The notes: generated by a model not told the origin, from the letters alone. A stretch of 36,025 nt of DNA from an uncultured Prevotellaceae bacterium (GCA_945787625.1 CALZJL010000001.1:1-36025), one strand, 5' to 3'. Positions 9,144 through 18,057 are shown, numbered from the stretch's first letter. Made by a program: numbers and translations.

Positions 9144-10344
9144 ATATCACTCTTGCTATTTCTTTGCCATGATGCTCCCATGTAAACTTCTTCCCTGCCA
9201 AGATTGCCTTCTCTCCCATCTTTCTACGTACATCAGCATCTGTGAGTCGCAGTATTGCTGTTGTTAGGTCGGCTATAACATTCCTACGGTTGCTCCGTGG
9301 TATTACCACCGCATAGTCGTTGCTGAAGTAACGTGTATAGCCTGTAGTATCCAGACAAATGAGTGGTTTTCCCATGGCGAGCGTGTCGAAACTAACTGTG
9401 ACAGCACCCTCTTTCAGCGAAGTATTAATCACGCAATCAGATTCCCGAAGCAACCGATGATATTCATTCATCGACACACCGCCGGCAAATGTCACCCATC
9501 TATCCACCCCTCTTTTAGTTGCAATATTTCGGAGTCTTATTCCGTCAGCCCCTTTTCCTACAATGGTTAGATGGATGTTTGGGTTCTTCTTCGCAGCATC
9601 AGCCATTGCCTCGATGGCAAGGTCAAATCCGCGCCAGGCATCAAGCCTACCTACAATAATAAACCTTGTCACTTCATTTTCAGTCACGTTGTGTCGCTCC
9701 TGGGCATTGCTATCCACAGCCACATCCGTAAACAGCACAGCCTTGTTCCTATACTGCTCAGGTATCAGTTGTCTTGTGATTTCCGTTTTACATAGTATTA
9801 ACTCGGCCCTACTGCAACGTGCGTGAAAGCCCCTGTTCAGAGGCAGCATCTTCACAGTCCATCGTCTGATGCTCTCGATCATTCTTGAACGCCTAGAGTA
9901 GTGCCGTGAGAACTCAGCCGGAATCGTCTCCAGTCCGCCTACAGGTCCCCAGATAAATCTCTGCCTCTGCCCATAACTGCTCACTTTCCACAGCACATTG
10001 CCGTAAGTCAGGTGGTGAAACAGTCTGATGTCATTCTCCTGCATCGTGCTTCTCACAATGCCGTTAGTGAACATCTGCCATAAGTTATAGTAGGTGCGCA
10101 CCCCTCTCAGTCCCTTCTTCCAGAACCGCGCCCACTTGGGCAGGTCGAAGTAAAGCCAATGTATGTTGTCATATTCCGGATGCTCCGCAATCCAAGGTTC
10201 AATCGTGCCGCGGTTGCTCTCACGCGTCAGCACCCACAGTTCGAAGTACTTCGACATTTCCAACACCCAGTGCCACCCCACCCCAATCTCGCTGCCTAAG
10301 CCTGGTTCGCAAGCATAGGCAGAGACAAATATTTTTTCTTTCAT
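9130..10344 (-). CDS. Glycosyltransferase family 4
   Basis: I chose the ATG at 10344 (MKEKIFVSAYACEPGLGSE). It lies just after the stop of the upstream acyltransferase, is preceded by GGAAAG, and places the conserved SAYACEPxxGSExGVGW motif at the N-terminus. A longer frame from 10368 would overlap the upstream gene. The protein has 404 residues. The GT-B C-terminal part includes IIVGRLDAWRGFDLAIEA and KEGAVTVSFDTLAMGKPLIC, the family's donor-binding region. It probably transfers a sugar to the capsule repeat unit. The acyltransferase immediately upstream is switched by a G tract; whether frameshifting there affects translation of this gene is open. Confidence 0.85.
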   Translation of the reverse strand: MKEKIFVSAYACEPGLGSEIGVGWHWVLEMSKYFELWVLTRESNRGTIEPWIAEHPEYDNIHWLYFDLPKWARFWKKGLRGVRTYYNLWQMFTNGIVRSTMQENDIRLFHHLTYGNVLWKVSSYGQRQRFIWGPVGGLETIPAEFSRHYSRRSRMIESIRRWTVKMLPLNRGFHARCSRAELILCKTEITRQLIPEQYRNKAVLFTDVAVDSNAQERHNVTENEVTRFIIVGRLDAWRGFDLAIEAMADAAKKNPNIHLTIVGKGADGIRLRNIATKRGVDRWVTFAGGVSMNEYHRLLRESDCVINTSLKEGAVTVSFDTLAMGKPLICLDTTGYTRYFSNDYAVVIPRSNRRNVIADLTTAILRLTDADVRRKMGEKAILAGKKFTWEHHGKEIARVIYEHV

Positions 10345-10349
10345 CCTTG

Positions 10350-11280
10350 CTACTTTCCTATCATCCATTTTGCTTTATTATTTATCACCCAAATTGTAAT
10401 CAGTACACCACTCCACATAATCACTTGCTGTGCTATTTTATACAATGCTATTTCAATAAAGCCATTGTACAAAATTGGCTTAACATACACGTTTGAAATA
10501 TACATGAAGAACTGATGTACTGCCATTATTACAAATGTGTTCCTCCCAAGAAATACCAGAAGCCTCACAAATTTATTGTCATTAAATTGTCTGCTGCAGG
10601 CTATCACAATTGAAATTCCACACAATGCAATTCCAACTGAAATTAGTGGCATAACATTGCTACACATATCCAAATAAACAGGACAGAAATATGAATATCC
10701 TATAACAACAAGTGCCAAACCACTTTCAATCAAGCAATTACCCCCCCCCTTTGATATGCATGAGGCTAAACTTATGTGATTCCCACTTATTTCCTAATCC
10801 ATAAAACATTACCGCGGCTGGCAAACATGACAAACTGTATGGTAGCCGAATATCGAAATAATAAAGAATCACACTCAAACCACCTATTAGAATTGACAAA
10901 AATAATGTTTGCTTTACTGTAAAAAAGCCAACTAATTCAGTTATAAATAGAATAAACACGAACCACAAAGAGAATGGGAATAAACCTAACCAAGAAAAGT
11001 GTGCAGGATATTGCAGAATGGGGATTCTCAACAGCGACAATATGACTGAAAACAGCACAAGTGGCACCAACAATTGCCTGGCTCTTTTCCTTAGCAAAGT
11101 CACAAATGTGTACTTGCCCGAATTGTAGCACATCCCTGCCAAGAAAAAGAACAGTGGCATGTGAAAGGAATAAATCAACCTTAATGGGAAACTTCCATTT
11201 TGCAATGAATGGCCTGCAACAACAGCCAAAATACCTATTCCTTTGGCAATATCAACATATTTAACCCTTGTGTCAGCCAT
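10350..11280 (-). CDS. Acyltransferase family 3, phase-variable, OFF by frameshift at a G9 tract
   Basis: The N-terminal part (11280 to 10738) begins MADTRVKYVDIAKGIGILAV and has GHSLQNGSFPLR, with the conserved early histidine of acyltransferase-3 membrane enzymes. It stops at codon 181, directly after the G9 tract (KGGG, then TAA). The rest of the protein continues in another frame from about 10739 to 10350: LALVVIGYSYF, VFLGRNTFVIMAVHQFFM, which is the C-terminal helix region with the FLGxxT..I...H pattern. With G8 or G11 the two parts join as KGG-NCLIESG into a protein of about 309 residues, a normal length for the family. With G10 translation stops three codons after the tract. The enzyme is expected to O-acylate capsule sugars at the membrane. 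Its start overlaps the upstream gene by eight bases. Confidence 0.85.
10741..10749 (-). repeat. G9 homopolymer (coding strand) in acyltransferase gene, followed by TAAT
   Basis: On + it reads ATTA then nine C; on the coding strand AAA, nine G, TAATTGC. It is the point where the acyltransferase frame breaks. The present length gives an immediate TAA stop. Confidence 0.95.
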
Positions 11281-12256
11281 TAATTGTACCTTTTATCATT
11301 TTACCATAAAACGTTTCCTCCCCATTTTGCTCTATAATAAAATGTGATTTATATGATAACTTAAACAGCCAGTCGGTAGAAGTCAAATCTTTGTAAAACG
11401 CTTCATCGAATGGCTTGTTTAGCATTGGGTAAAGCAAATATCTCCTCGTGTTATTTGCCGGTGTGGCATCAATAGCTTCACGAGATGCCACCACTTTTCT
11501 ATGTGCATAATCAAGCAATCTATCCTGAAACAGATAATCAGGCCAAACTTCTTCTTTCTTACATATGGCTATTAGCATATCTCTAACAAAAGAGAATGTA
11601 ACACTTCCTATAAGCCCACTTCCAAGAGCATAGGTACACCAATATGTTCCATCTGCTTCATTGTGAGGCGAAATAAATGCACTTTGTCTTAGGCTATCAG
11701 GGACAGTGCCACTAGTCCAACATGTTGCATCAATCCAAAGGCCTCCATATTTAGCTACAAGCGAATGTCGCAATATATCTGAGAAATGCGCATAGAGCAA
11801 CTTACCTTCTCGCAACTTTTCAAATATAAATTCAGGAAGTGACACATATTGTCCAACATTCTCCAAATCCAGTAACTTTACCCCACACACTTTATTATTA
11901 TCGCACAATTGCCTGTAACAAGCCTTCACGATAGGCGGCATATTTTCTTCACCCTGTGCCCAAAACACCCAAATAGTGAAAGTGTCTGCCTTTATCGAAC
12001 TCTCTTGCTTATTTCTATAATACCCCACTATATCACTATAATTCTGCTCAATATAATAGTCAAGCCATAATTGCTTTCTTTTAACCCCAAATACTGAAAG
12101 TTTTTTACATCGTCCATAGAAACCTATCCACTCAATAAGGTCGTATATTGCATATTTCCAAGAATAATATTTCCCGCGAGCCAAGAAATTACCCATTACC
12201 GTAGATGCCCTGTCAAAAGCCTTTTGACATAAATACCCTAATCGTGCCATTCCCAT
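11273..12256 (-). CDS. Capsular polysaccharide glycosyltransferase (Caps_synth/GT32-like)
   Basis: The 327-residue protein has the order seen in capsular polysaccharide synthesis proteins of the PF05704/GT32 type: an FWAQGEENMPPIV motif (substrate loop, usually W-x-Q-G) near residue 108, then AHFSDILRHSLVAKYGGLWI followed by DATCW. The D-x-x-R...YGG-x-W-x-D region holds the metal/nucleotide-sugar binding acid. The N-terminal 100 residues have no clear domain. Two in-frame ATGs exist (12256 and 12250) and the sequence does not decide between them. The gene is AT-rich compared with the acyltransferase upstream. The donor sugar is unknown. Confidence 0.8.
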   Translation of the reverse strand: MGMARLGYLCQKAFDRASTVMGNFLARGKYYSWKYAIYDLIEWIGFYGRCKKLSVFGVKRKQLWLDYYIEQNYSDIVGYYRNKQESSIKADTFTIWVFWAQGEENMPPIVKACYRQLCDNNKVCGVKLLDLENVGQYVSLPEFIFEKLREGKLLYAHFSDILRHSLVAKYGGLWIDATCWTSGTVPDSLRQSAFISPHNEADGTYWCTYALGSGLIGSVTFSFVRDMLIAICKKEEVWPDYLFQDRLLDYAHRKVVASREAIDATPANNTRRYLLYPMLNKPFDEAFYKDLTSTDWLFKLSYKSHFIIEQNGEETFYGKMIKGTING

Positions 12257-12304
12257 AATGTCATTCTTTTTATATCAAACAACAATGTTGTAACAAATCC
12301 TTTT

Positions 12305-13319
12305 CTATTTCTTAGCTGCCAGCAGCCAGTGGGCAAGCGTGGGGCAGAGGCGGATGATACGCCCCACAAGCAGCGAAGCCACTATCACCACTGCCGCCAC
12401 CGCCATGGCAAGCACATATTCTATCACAGGATTGGGATTGGCCCTGAACCACTCCCCCACCGCGCCAAGGTTGCGCGGCAAGAAGAAATAGTGAATGAAG
12501 TACACATCGAGCGTGTAGCGGCCTATAGTCTGCAACACACGCCCTAATACCGACCCACTCCAGCTCTCATACTGTCTGAATCCCATCAGCAGCACCATTA
12601 GCCCCGTGAGTGTCAGCACAGCAAACCACAGCGTGCTCGAGCCAAGGTAAGCCATTCCTCCGCAACGATATGTGTAGATATGGAGCAGGAAGCAAACTGC
12701 CAGAATTACCCCCCCCCATTTTGATTTCCTTGTCACTCAAGCCTTTAGCAAGAAGACCCTGCTCAGCAATGAGCGTTCCTGTCAAAAAATAGATAAACGA
12801 CTTGAATTGCACCAGCCCAAGCAGCGGAATCACCGCGTAGGTGTGTTCCTCGCGCATACACCACACCGAGGCGTAGAGCGCAACCACGCCCACCGCCACA
12901 AGCATCACAGCTTCGACCGCGCGACTCAGCTTCATAGCCCGCGAAGCAAGTTTCAGCACAGCATACACCGCCACAAACTGAAACAGCGTGAACGTGAACC
13001 AATAGCCACCCTTATAGCTATCCACCCATGCCGACACATAGTCGCCGCCATCATTCCACACGTAGGCCGCCATAAATATCGCCGCCGGCACACAAAGCAA
13101 AAACGCCTTCTTCCCGATAAACGACCAAAACCCACGGCCTGGCACACTCATCAAGAAACCACTCACCATGAAAAACAGCGGAATCTGCAACTCACCACTC
13201 AAAATCCTGAAGAGCATATTGCCCTCATCCTTGAGGGTGAACAGCATCACATGCCCCACCACCACGAGCAGCATCGCCAGCCCGCGCATCGCATCAATAT
13301 ATCCAATTCTCTTTCCCAT
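12305..13319 (-). CDS. Acyltransferase family 3, phase-variable, OFF by frameshift at a G9 tract
   Basis: I chose the ATG at 13319 (MGKRIGYIDAMRGLAMLLVV), preceded by AGGAAG; a GTG lies one codon earlier. YIDAMRG and VVGHVML are the acyltransferase-3 N-terminal signature with its key histidine. The reading frame runs through the G9 tract into a wrong frame, adding about 47 unrelated residues before stopping at 12567. The true C-terminal part is in another frame, from about 12730 to 12305: KSKWGGVILAVCFLLHIY, then TIGRYTLDVYFIHYFFLPR, the family's C-terminal signature. G8 or G11 joins the parts into about 337 residues; G10 gives an immediate TAA. The G tract encodes the cytoplasmic loop just before a membrane helix, as in the other acyltransferase. 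Predicted role: O-acylation of the capsule. Confidence 0.85.
12709..12717 (-). repeat. G9 homopolymer (coding strand) in acyltransferase gene, followed by TAAT
   Basis: On + it reads ATTA then nine C; on the coding strand AAAAT, nine G, TAATTCT. The upstream and downstream halves of the acyltransferase meet here out of frame. Confidence 0.95.
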
Positions 13320-13326
13320 CACTTCC

Positions 13327-14337
13327 TTATTTTCTATATTTCCATTTTCTGCGCAAGATGATAAACCATGGCAAGAATGTGGCTGTAATGTTGCTCACAA
13401 TGCTAAAAACAGTAGGCATAGCTACTGCTATCTTTGTGAGAGCCGTAGTCCTCTTGCTGTGTGGCGCAATAATCTCTTTTATAGCTTTGCGTTTGTTGCT
13501 CACCGAATCCATGCACGTGAGCAGATTGCGCAAACTTAGCCTGAACACATTCTCTCCAAGATTCACCATAGCCCGCTTCAATTCATCACAACTATCAGCA
13601 AAGTCATTGGTCGCTAATAGATACAACCGTCGTCCACATCTCATTGATGAATAAGTGGTTACTGGCGATTTGAATGAAGTCATTGTGGTTGATGTGTCAC
13701 CTTTCAAATAATGAATAAACAGAATTGGCTGATACTGAACTCTTTTTGCCCTATGCACAAGTCTGTGAACCCAGTCGATATCCTCTATGCGCTCATTCTC
13801 ATCGAAGAACAAATTATTGTCAATAATCAACGAACACAAAAAGATAAATTTCCAAGGAGCATACGGAATAGAATTCTTCAATATTATCTCATCACCGGTC
13901 ATCACCTCGCGATGTGGAAAATTGTGTTGCAATGTGTTGCTCGGCTTTCCGGGGCGCTCGTAGGCACAATCCACTATCAGCACATCTAAGTCTGATTCTT
14001 TCAAGTGATTATACACTCTCGATATTGCTCGCTGATGATAGTAATCATCTTGGTCAATGAGAACTATATATTTGCCTCTCGCCTCACGAAAGCCCCGGTT
14101 TCTACCTCCCCCTTGACGAATATTCACCTCATTTTCAAGCACCCGCATATTAGCGTGCTGCGCAGCCTGAGTGTGAAGCCAAGCCCGCGTGCCATCGGTG
14201 CTGCAGTCGTCAATACATATCACCTCATATAGCGATGCGTCGAGCGGCTGTTGCCAGATGCTGTCGAGGCATTTGGGCAAATCGTGTGTCAATCCGTTAT
14301 ACACTGGAATGACTATTGAAAAAAAAGGATTGTTCAT
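13327..14337 (-). CDS. Glycosyltransferase family 2
   Basis: The 336-residue GT-A protein starts MNNPFFSIVIPVYNGL, with the nucleotide-binding D in CIDDCSTDGT near residue 43 and a DXD-type motif in LIDQDDYY near residue 98. QGGGRNRGFREARG between them is the usual acceptor-side loop. The C-terminal 60 residues contain a hydrophobic stretch (TKIAVAMPTVFSIVSNI) that may anchor the enzyme to the membrane. Codons 4-6 form a T8 run (14319-14326), a mild slippage risk near the start. It lies four to seven bases before the downstream acyltransferase start. Confidence 0.85.
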   Translation of the reverse strand: MNNPFFSIVIPVYNGLTHDLPKCLDSIWQQPLDASLYEVICIDDCSTDGTRAWLHTQAAQHANMRVLENEVNIRQGGGRNRGFREARGKYIVLIDQDDYYHQRAISRVYNHLKESDLDVLIVDCAYERPGKPSNTLQHNFPHREVMTGDEIILKNSIPYAPWKFIFLCSLIIDNNLFFDENERIEDIDWVHRLVHRAKRVQYQPILFIHYLKGDTSTTMTSFKSPVTTYSSMRCGRRLYLLATNDFADSCDELKRAMVNLGENVFRLSLRNLLTCMDSVSNKRKAIKEIIAPHSKRTTALTKIAVAMPTVFSIVSNITATFLPWFIILRRKWKYRK

Positions 14338-14367
14338 AATAATCTCTTTACCGACATTTTTCTAAAA

Positions 14368-15693
14368 TCATTTCGCTCCCAGACGTTTCAGGTTCTTGCG
14401 GTGCTGGGCGTCGAAGATGGTGGTGAGTATCTTGGCAACTGCCTGCCCGGGGGTGCCCGTGTTGAGAATCTTGTAGTAGCCCGGCTTCGAGGCAAGATAG
14501 TCAATCTTGCGGTTGATGGTGTCGATGCCCTCGCGGTCGAGCTCACGCTTGCGGCGCAGGATGGTGTCGCTGTCGGCAGTGAGCAGAATATTGTAGTCGA
14601 GCGACGGAATCAGCACGCGGCCCCACCAGTAGAGCAGCCCGATGGGCAGATAGATGCGGCTGCGGCGGCTGTCGCAGATAATGTCGGTGTAGTAGCGGTC
14701 GAAAATCACCAGGCGTGTGATGCGCGTCACCGTCTTCACTCGCAGGAAGTAGCCCAGCACATAGTCAACCGAATAGTAGAGCAACCGCGCCAGCGAGCTT
14801 GCCAGCCCGGTGCGGCCGCCACGGTGCGGGTCGCTGTAGTTGCGGTCCACCGTCTTCTTCACGCCCGCCGAGTGCACCACCTCACCAAGATTGCCAAATA
14901 GTGCCGGACGGAAGTGCATATAGGCATGAGCCGTGCGGAACACGTCGCCAAGATGCTCAATCATCATGTCAATCACCGTGGTCTTCCCCGACCCGTCGGG
15001 TCCCGTAAATCCCACCGAGAACCCCGTGCACGACCGCACATAGTTCCTCACAAATGTCCACAGGAAGCACACCACACCCGCCACAAAGCCAAGCGGGCGG
15101 CGCAGCAGGTTGGCGCCCACTGCACGCAGGGCAAGCAAGGGGCGGCGCTTGCGGTCGCACTCCTCCAGGCTCGCCGTGCCAAAGAGGCTGCGCACCTTCG
15201 CCCTCACGAAGTCGCTCTTCTCGGCCTCATCGCGCATCCACTGATACTTCTTGGGGAACGCGCTGCCCACGGCACGGTTGTAGAGGTACTTGTCGAGAAA
15301 CTGGCACTCCACACCCACATAGTAGAGGAAGCCATTGAATTGCTTGTGGGCAAGAAACTCACTCGCATCCATCAGCAGGATGCCCCACACCGAAGTGTTC
15401 ACAAAAAAGTCCCACTGCACCAGCTCCGTGGTCTCACCACTCTGCTTGGCGCACACGTAGGTAATCAGACGGTCGCTGTGCAGATAAGTCACAATCTTCC
15501 ACCCCGTGGAGTCGATAAGCCTCACAAGCTCATCCTTCACAGCGCGGTAGCTGCGCAGCGTGATAATAATATCAATGTCGCGGCTCTTGTTCTTGTCGGG
15601 AAGCCCCTCAAAGTTGCGGAGCACCGCATAGTCAGCCTTCTCATTAAGCAGCCCTATCACCTCAGTGATATGCTTAGCCGAAATCTCACTCAT
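14368..15693 (-). CDS. Fusion of nucleotidyltransferase-like domain and thymidylate-kinase-like P-loop domain
   Basis: The 441-residue protein has two recognisable parts. Residues 1-130 include SRDIDIIITLRSY and later ELVQWDFFV, resembling the acidic D-x-D core of nucleotidyltransferase-fold proteins. From about residue 225 on, GFTGPDGSGKTTVIDMM is a perfect Walker A motif of thymidylate-kinase-like NMP kinases, with IFDRYYTDI (the DR-Y/F motif) about 110 residues later and LTADSDTILRRKREL (lid). Proteins of this layout occur in Bacteroidota polysaccharide clusters. The substrate is unknown, and it is more likely a sugar or polyol phosphate than dTMP. The gene is clearly more GC-rich than its neighbours. 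It is separated from the upstream GT2 gene by 146 bases, one of the longer gaps inside the operon. Confidence 0.7.
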   Translation of the reverse strand: MSEISAKHITEVIGLLNEKADYAVLRNFEGLPDKNKSRDIDIIITLRSYRAVKDELVRLIDSTGWKIVTYLHSDRLITYVCAKQSGETTELVQWDFFVNTSVWGILLMDASEFLAHKQFNGFLYYVGVECQFLDKYLYNRAVGSAFPKKYQWMRDEAEKSDFVRAKVRSLFGTASLEECDRKRRPLLALRAVGANLLRRPLGFVAGVVCFLWTFVRNYVRSCTGFSVGFTGPDGSGKTTVIDMMIEHLGDVFRTAHAYMHFRPALFGNLGEVVHSAGVKKTVDRNYSDPHRGGRTGLASSLARLLYYSVDYVLGYFLRVKTVTRITRLVIFDRYYTDIICDSRRSRIYLPIGLLYWWGRVLIPSLDYNILLTADSDTILRRKRELDREGIDTINRKIDYLASKPGYYKILNTGTPGQAVAKILTTIFDAQHRKNLKRLGAK

Positions 15694-15705
15694 CCTTTAT
15701 GTGCT

Positions 15706-15751
15706 AAATTAGGGGCAGTCGTAAAATTAAATTAGGGATAGTCATTTAATT
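15706..15751. repeat. Two tandem 23-bp imperfect repeats in the intergenic gap
   Basis: AAATTAGGGGCAGTCGTAAA... at 15706 and AAATTAGGGATAGTCATTTA... at 15729 are adjacent 23-bp units that differ at a few positions. They lie in the 146-base gap between a GT2 gene and the kinase-fusion gene (15694-15839). I see no promoter in the gap. Confidence 0.6.
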
Positions 15752-15839
15752 CATCTATTTTTACGATAAAAATCCGCCCACACTCACTTCACTGTTTCAA
15801 TAAAAAATCTCCGCGACCTTTGCGCCTTTGTGAGAGAAG

Positions 15840-16838
15840 TCACTTGCGCTTCACGAGGCCCGAGTTGGCCATCAGTTTGTCGAAGATGTAGGTGGGGTTG
15901 TTCCACACGCTCTTGGCAATAAGCCGCATCCCCTTCAGCAGCTTTCCGTCGCGCACGCAGAACACTCCGTTGCGCAGACAATCGGCCGCAAAGGAGTCCC
16001 TCTTCAATCGAGCCAATTCTTCGGGCTTCAACGAATCATAGTATTCAATAAAAGTAAGTTCTGGCAGTCCTTTGCGCCGCCTACGCACATTTTCCTTCAC
16101 ATATTCCATCTTAATAATCATGTTAAAATGATTAGATGACAGCCCATCGGTCTTCCTATATAGATAAAGCACCTCAGGAAGCACTATAATATATTTACCC
16201 TCAACATAAAGGTCGCTCATGCGCGTCCAAAGGTCAAGGTCCTCACAGAAGTCACGGTAACGCGGCTTACCTTCTGGAAAGCCATCGAGTCTGAATCCTC
16301 CCACCCTTATCGCGTCCTCGCGTACAAAAAGCGTCTGAATCGGCAGGAAGATGCGCTTGCCCGCCTCAGCACGTTTGCGAAAGTCATCCTTTGTAGTGTC
16401 ACCAATGAACAGCCCTCCGCGCATTCGGTTGCAATTTGCGTCTGCAAATTGCGACCAAGAGCTGACCGCGGTCAGCTCTTGGTCGCAGCTGAGAATAGCA
16501 TACTCTTTTTCAAGCAGTTGTGGTAGCGGAAAATCATCTGAATCAATAAAAATCAGATATCTTGTCCGTGCATAGTGCAACGCAAAATTACGTTCATAGG
16601 CAACACCTTGGTTCACCTGTTGCCGCACCAATTCATATTGCCGGGGACGCTGCGCGAAAAAACGCTCCACACACTCCACCGAACCATCGGTGCTGCAATC
16701 GTCAACAATGAGCAGGTCAAAATCCTGCATGGTCTGCGCCATGAGGCATAGCAAAGTACCCTCAATCGTCTTTTCCGCATTATACATGCAGATAGCCACA
16801 GTCAAGTCCATAACAGAATTATTTACACCATCATTCAT
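15840..16838 (-). CDS. Glycosyltransferase family 2
   Basis: The 332-residue GT-A enzyme has VAICMYNAEKTIEGTL near the N-terminus, LLIVDDCSTDGS near residue 45, and IFIDSDDFP (DXD) near residue 95. The later GLFIGDTTKDDFRKR and DLDLWTRM segments fit bacterial family 2 enzymes. The ATG at 16838 overlaps the polymerase stop (16831-16833); an alternative ATG at 16811 begins exactly at the conserved strand, so nine N-terminal residues are uncertain. Residues around SCDQELTAVSSWSQ are encoded by a perfect 36-bp palindrome (16451-16486), unusual for a coding region. Predicted to extend the capsule repeat unit in the cytoplasm. Confidence 0.85.
   Translation of the reverse strand: MNDGVNNSVMDLTVAICMYNAEKTIEGTLLCLMAQTMQDFDLLIVDDCSTDGSVECVERFFAQRPRQYELVRQQVNQGVAYERNFALHYARTRYLIFIDSDDFPLPQLLEKEYAILSCDQELTAVSSWSQFADANCNRMRGGLFIGDTTKDDFRKRAEAGKRIFLPIQTLFVREDAIRVGGFRLDGFPEGKPRYRDFCEDLDLWTRMSDLYVEGKYIIVLPEVLYLYRKTDGLSSNHFNMIIKMEYVKENVRRRRKGLPELTFIEYYDSLKPEELARLKRDSFAADCLRNGVFCVRDGKLLKGMRLIAKSVWNNPTYIFDKLMANSGLVKRK
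16431..16486. repeat. 36-bp perfect palindrome plus adjacent inverted repeat inside a GT2 gene
   Basis: 16451-16486 is a perfect palindrome: GCGACCAAGAGCTGACCG followed by its exact reverse complement. It overlaps by two bases an adjoining inverted repeat, GCAATTTGC (16431-16439) with GCAAATTGC (16444-16452). Because the palindrome sits in phase, both strands encode CDQELTAVSSWSQ. Confidence 0.95.
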
Positions 16839-18057
16839 CAGCAGGAGTATCTTCCTCAGTAATTAAGTCTGACAGCTCTCGTTCCTCCTGTTCTTGAAAA
16901 CACCTTACTCCTGCAAATAGCATATAACATCCCCACACATAATAAACATTACCCACCGACATTCCAAAAAGGAATAGAAAGATAAGCGTTTCTATAGAAA
17001 AGAACCTGCGTATTACACAATAATATATAAAGAACATAGAGATAATGAACCCTATCATACCATATTGTTCTATCACTCCAAGCTTCTGATTGTTTCTTTT
17101 CCACCATCGAGGATCTATTTTTGCTGTACCATGACCAACCCAAGTGTCTAACACAAATAAGTCAGTCTTAGTCAGCGTATTGACAATAGGTTTAGCTCGA
17201 GCTGAGCCACTTCCCTCTGCTTCATCCATCTTCTTTACATCCCCTGTCAGTGAGGCCTCTGCAAGTTTCTTTGCACGCTCATACTGAGTCAACTCTAATG
17301 ATTCTGCTGCGACAAACATCAAGCACAAAAACGGAATGACATAGATAACCGTATGGCGAGTGAAAAAATATAGACTCAGGAGTCCCAGCGCCACAAACGC
17401 TGTACCACTGCCCATCGTCAGCATCGACCATAAAAACAATATCGTAGGCCATCTCATCTCCCCATTCAGCAATTCTCTCAACGTGGGTCTCTGACCACAC
17501 TCTAACTCATACATCCTCCAATAACATAAAGATAACACAGCCAGCACGCGGGCACTATGACTTGGCTCTAATGTAAGTGAATGAAGTTTGTCAATTGACA
17601 GAAAGTATTGATTATGCAAATTGGCAATAGGCATATTATATATACCTAACAGCATACATATCTGCTGCATCACCAATACTACGCCAAATGACATAATCAA
17701 AAACCTCAACAGACGTTTGAAATAAGCGAACGAGAATACGCCTTGGTGCAATAGGTTGTAATAAACCACAAAAGTTATGACATACATACCTAAGAATCCT
17801 AAGGTAGAAAAACGCTGTTCCCCAGTAAACAAAGATGAGAAGTAACACCATATCCAATAACCTAAGCCTGTAATGACTGCCAAAGAGATTGATGGTGTCC
17901 TCAATATGAATATAATCGGCGCAATACCCATGACACCAAGTTTGATTATACTTTCCTTGGCACCTCCTTCGAAGTAGAAGAACGTATTCAGAGCTATCAC
18001 CGCACATGTGGCGTAGATTAAATCTAAGCTGCTTATATATTTTAATTTTTGTATCAT
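16831..18057 (-). CDS. wzy: Wzy-like polysaccharide polymerase (O-antigen ligase/polymerase type membrane protein)
   Basis: The 408-residue protein is strongly hydrophobic, with about ten predicted membrane helices and one large hydrophilic loop (about residues 245-320) rich in charged residues before LDTWVGHGTA. This layout matches Wzy polymerases, whose long periplasmic loop is near the C-terminal third. The stretch LTLEPSHSARVLAV is typical of O-antigen polymerase-like proteins (E-P-S-x-x-A). It would join repeat units in the periplasm after flipping by the Wzx encoded at 28681-30219. Wzy sequences diverge fast, so the call rests on topology, motif and context. Confidence 0.75.
   Translation of the reverse strand: MIQKLKYISSLDLIYATCAVIALNTFFYFEGGAKESIIKLGVMGIAPIIFILRTPSISLAVITGLGYWIWCYFSSLFTGEQRFSTLGFLGMYVITFVVYYNLLHQGVFSFAYFKRLLRFLIMSFGVVLVMQQICMLLGIYNMPIANLHNQYFLSIDKLHSLTLEPSHSARVLAVLSLCYWRMYELECGQRPTLRELLNGEMRWPTILFLWSMLTMGSGTAFVALGLLSLYFFTRHTVIYVIPFLCLMFVAAESLELTQYERAKKLAEASLTGDVKKMDEAEGSGSARAKPIVNTLTKTDLFVLDTWVGHGTAKIDPRWWKRNNQKLGVIEQYGMIGFIISMFFIYYCVIRRFFSIETLIFLFLFGMSVGNVYYVWGCYMLFAGVRCFQEQEERELSDLITEEDTPADE

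Noticed and set aside
10741..12717. Plain sequencing error in homopolymers as the full explanation for the broken acyltransferases
   Set aside because: It is not excluded for any single site. It does not explain the shared TAAT flank, the restriction to tailoring genes, or why long G runs exist there at all; read-level data would decide.
14319..14326. T8 run at codons 4-6 of a GT2 gene as a further phase switch
   Set aside because: Runs of A or T of this length are common in this AT-rich DNA, the frame is intact, and the Gn-TAAT flank is absent.
14914..15735. A 273-residue open frame on + opposite the kinase-fusion gene
   Set aside because: It is antisense to a gene with clear Walker A and DR-Y motifs. 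Its histidine-, proline- and arginine-rich translation is a typical shadow of GC-rich DNA.
16351..16575. A + strand ORF sharing the peptide CDQELTAVSSWSQ with the GT2 enzyme
   Set aside because: The shared peptide is only the result of the in-phase palindrome; the rest of the frame is not protein-like.
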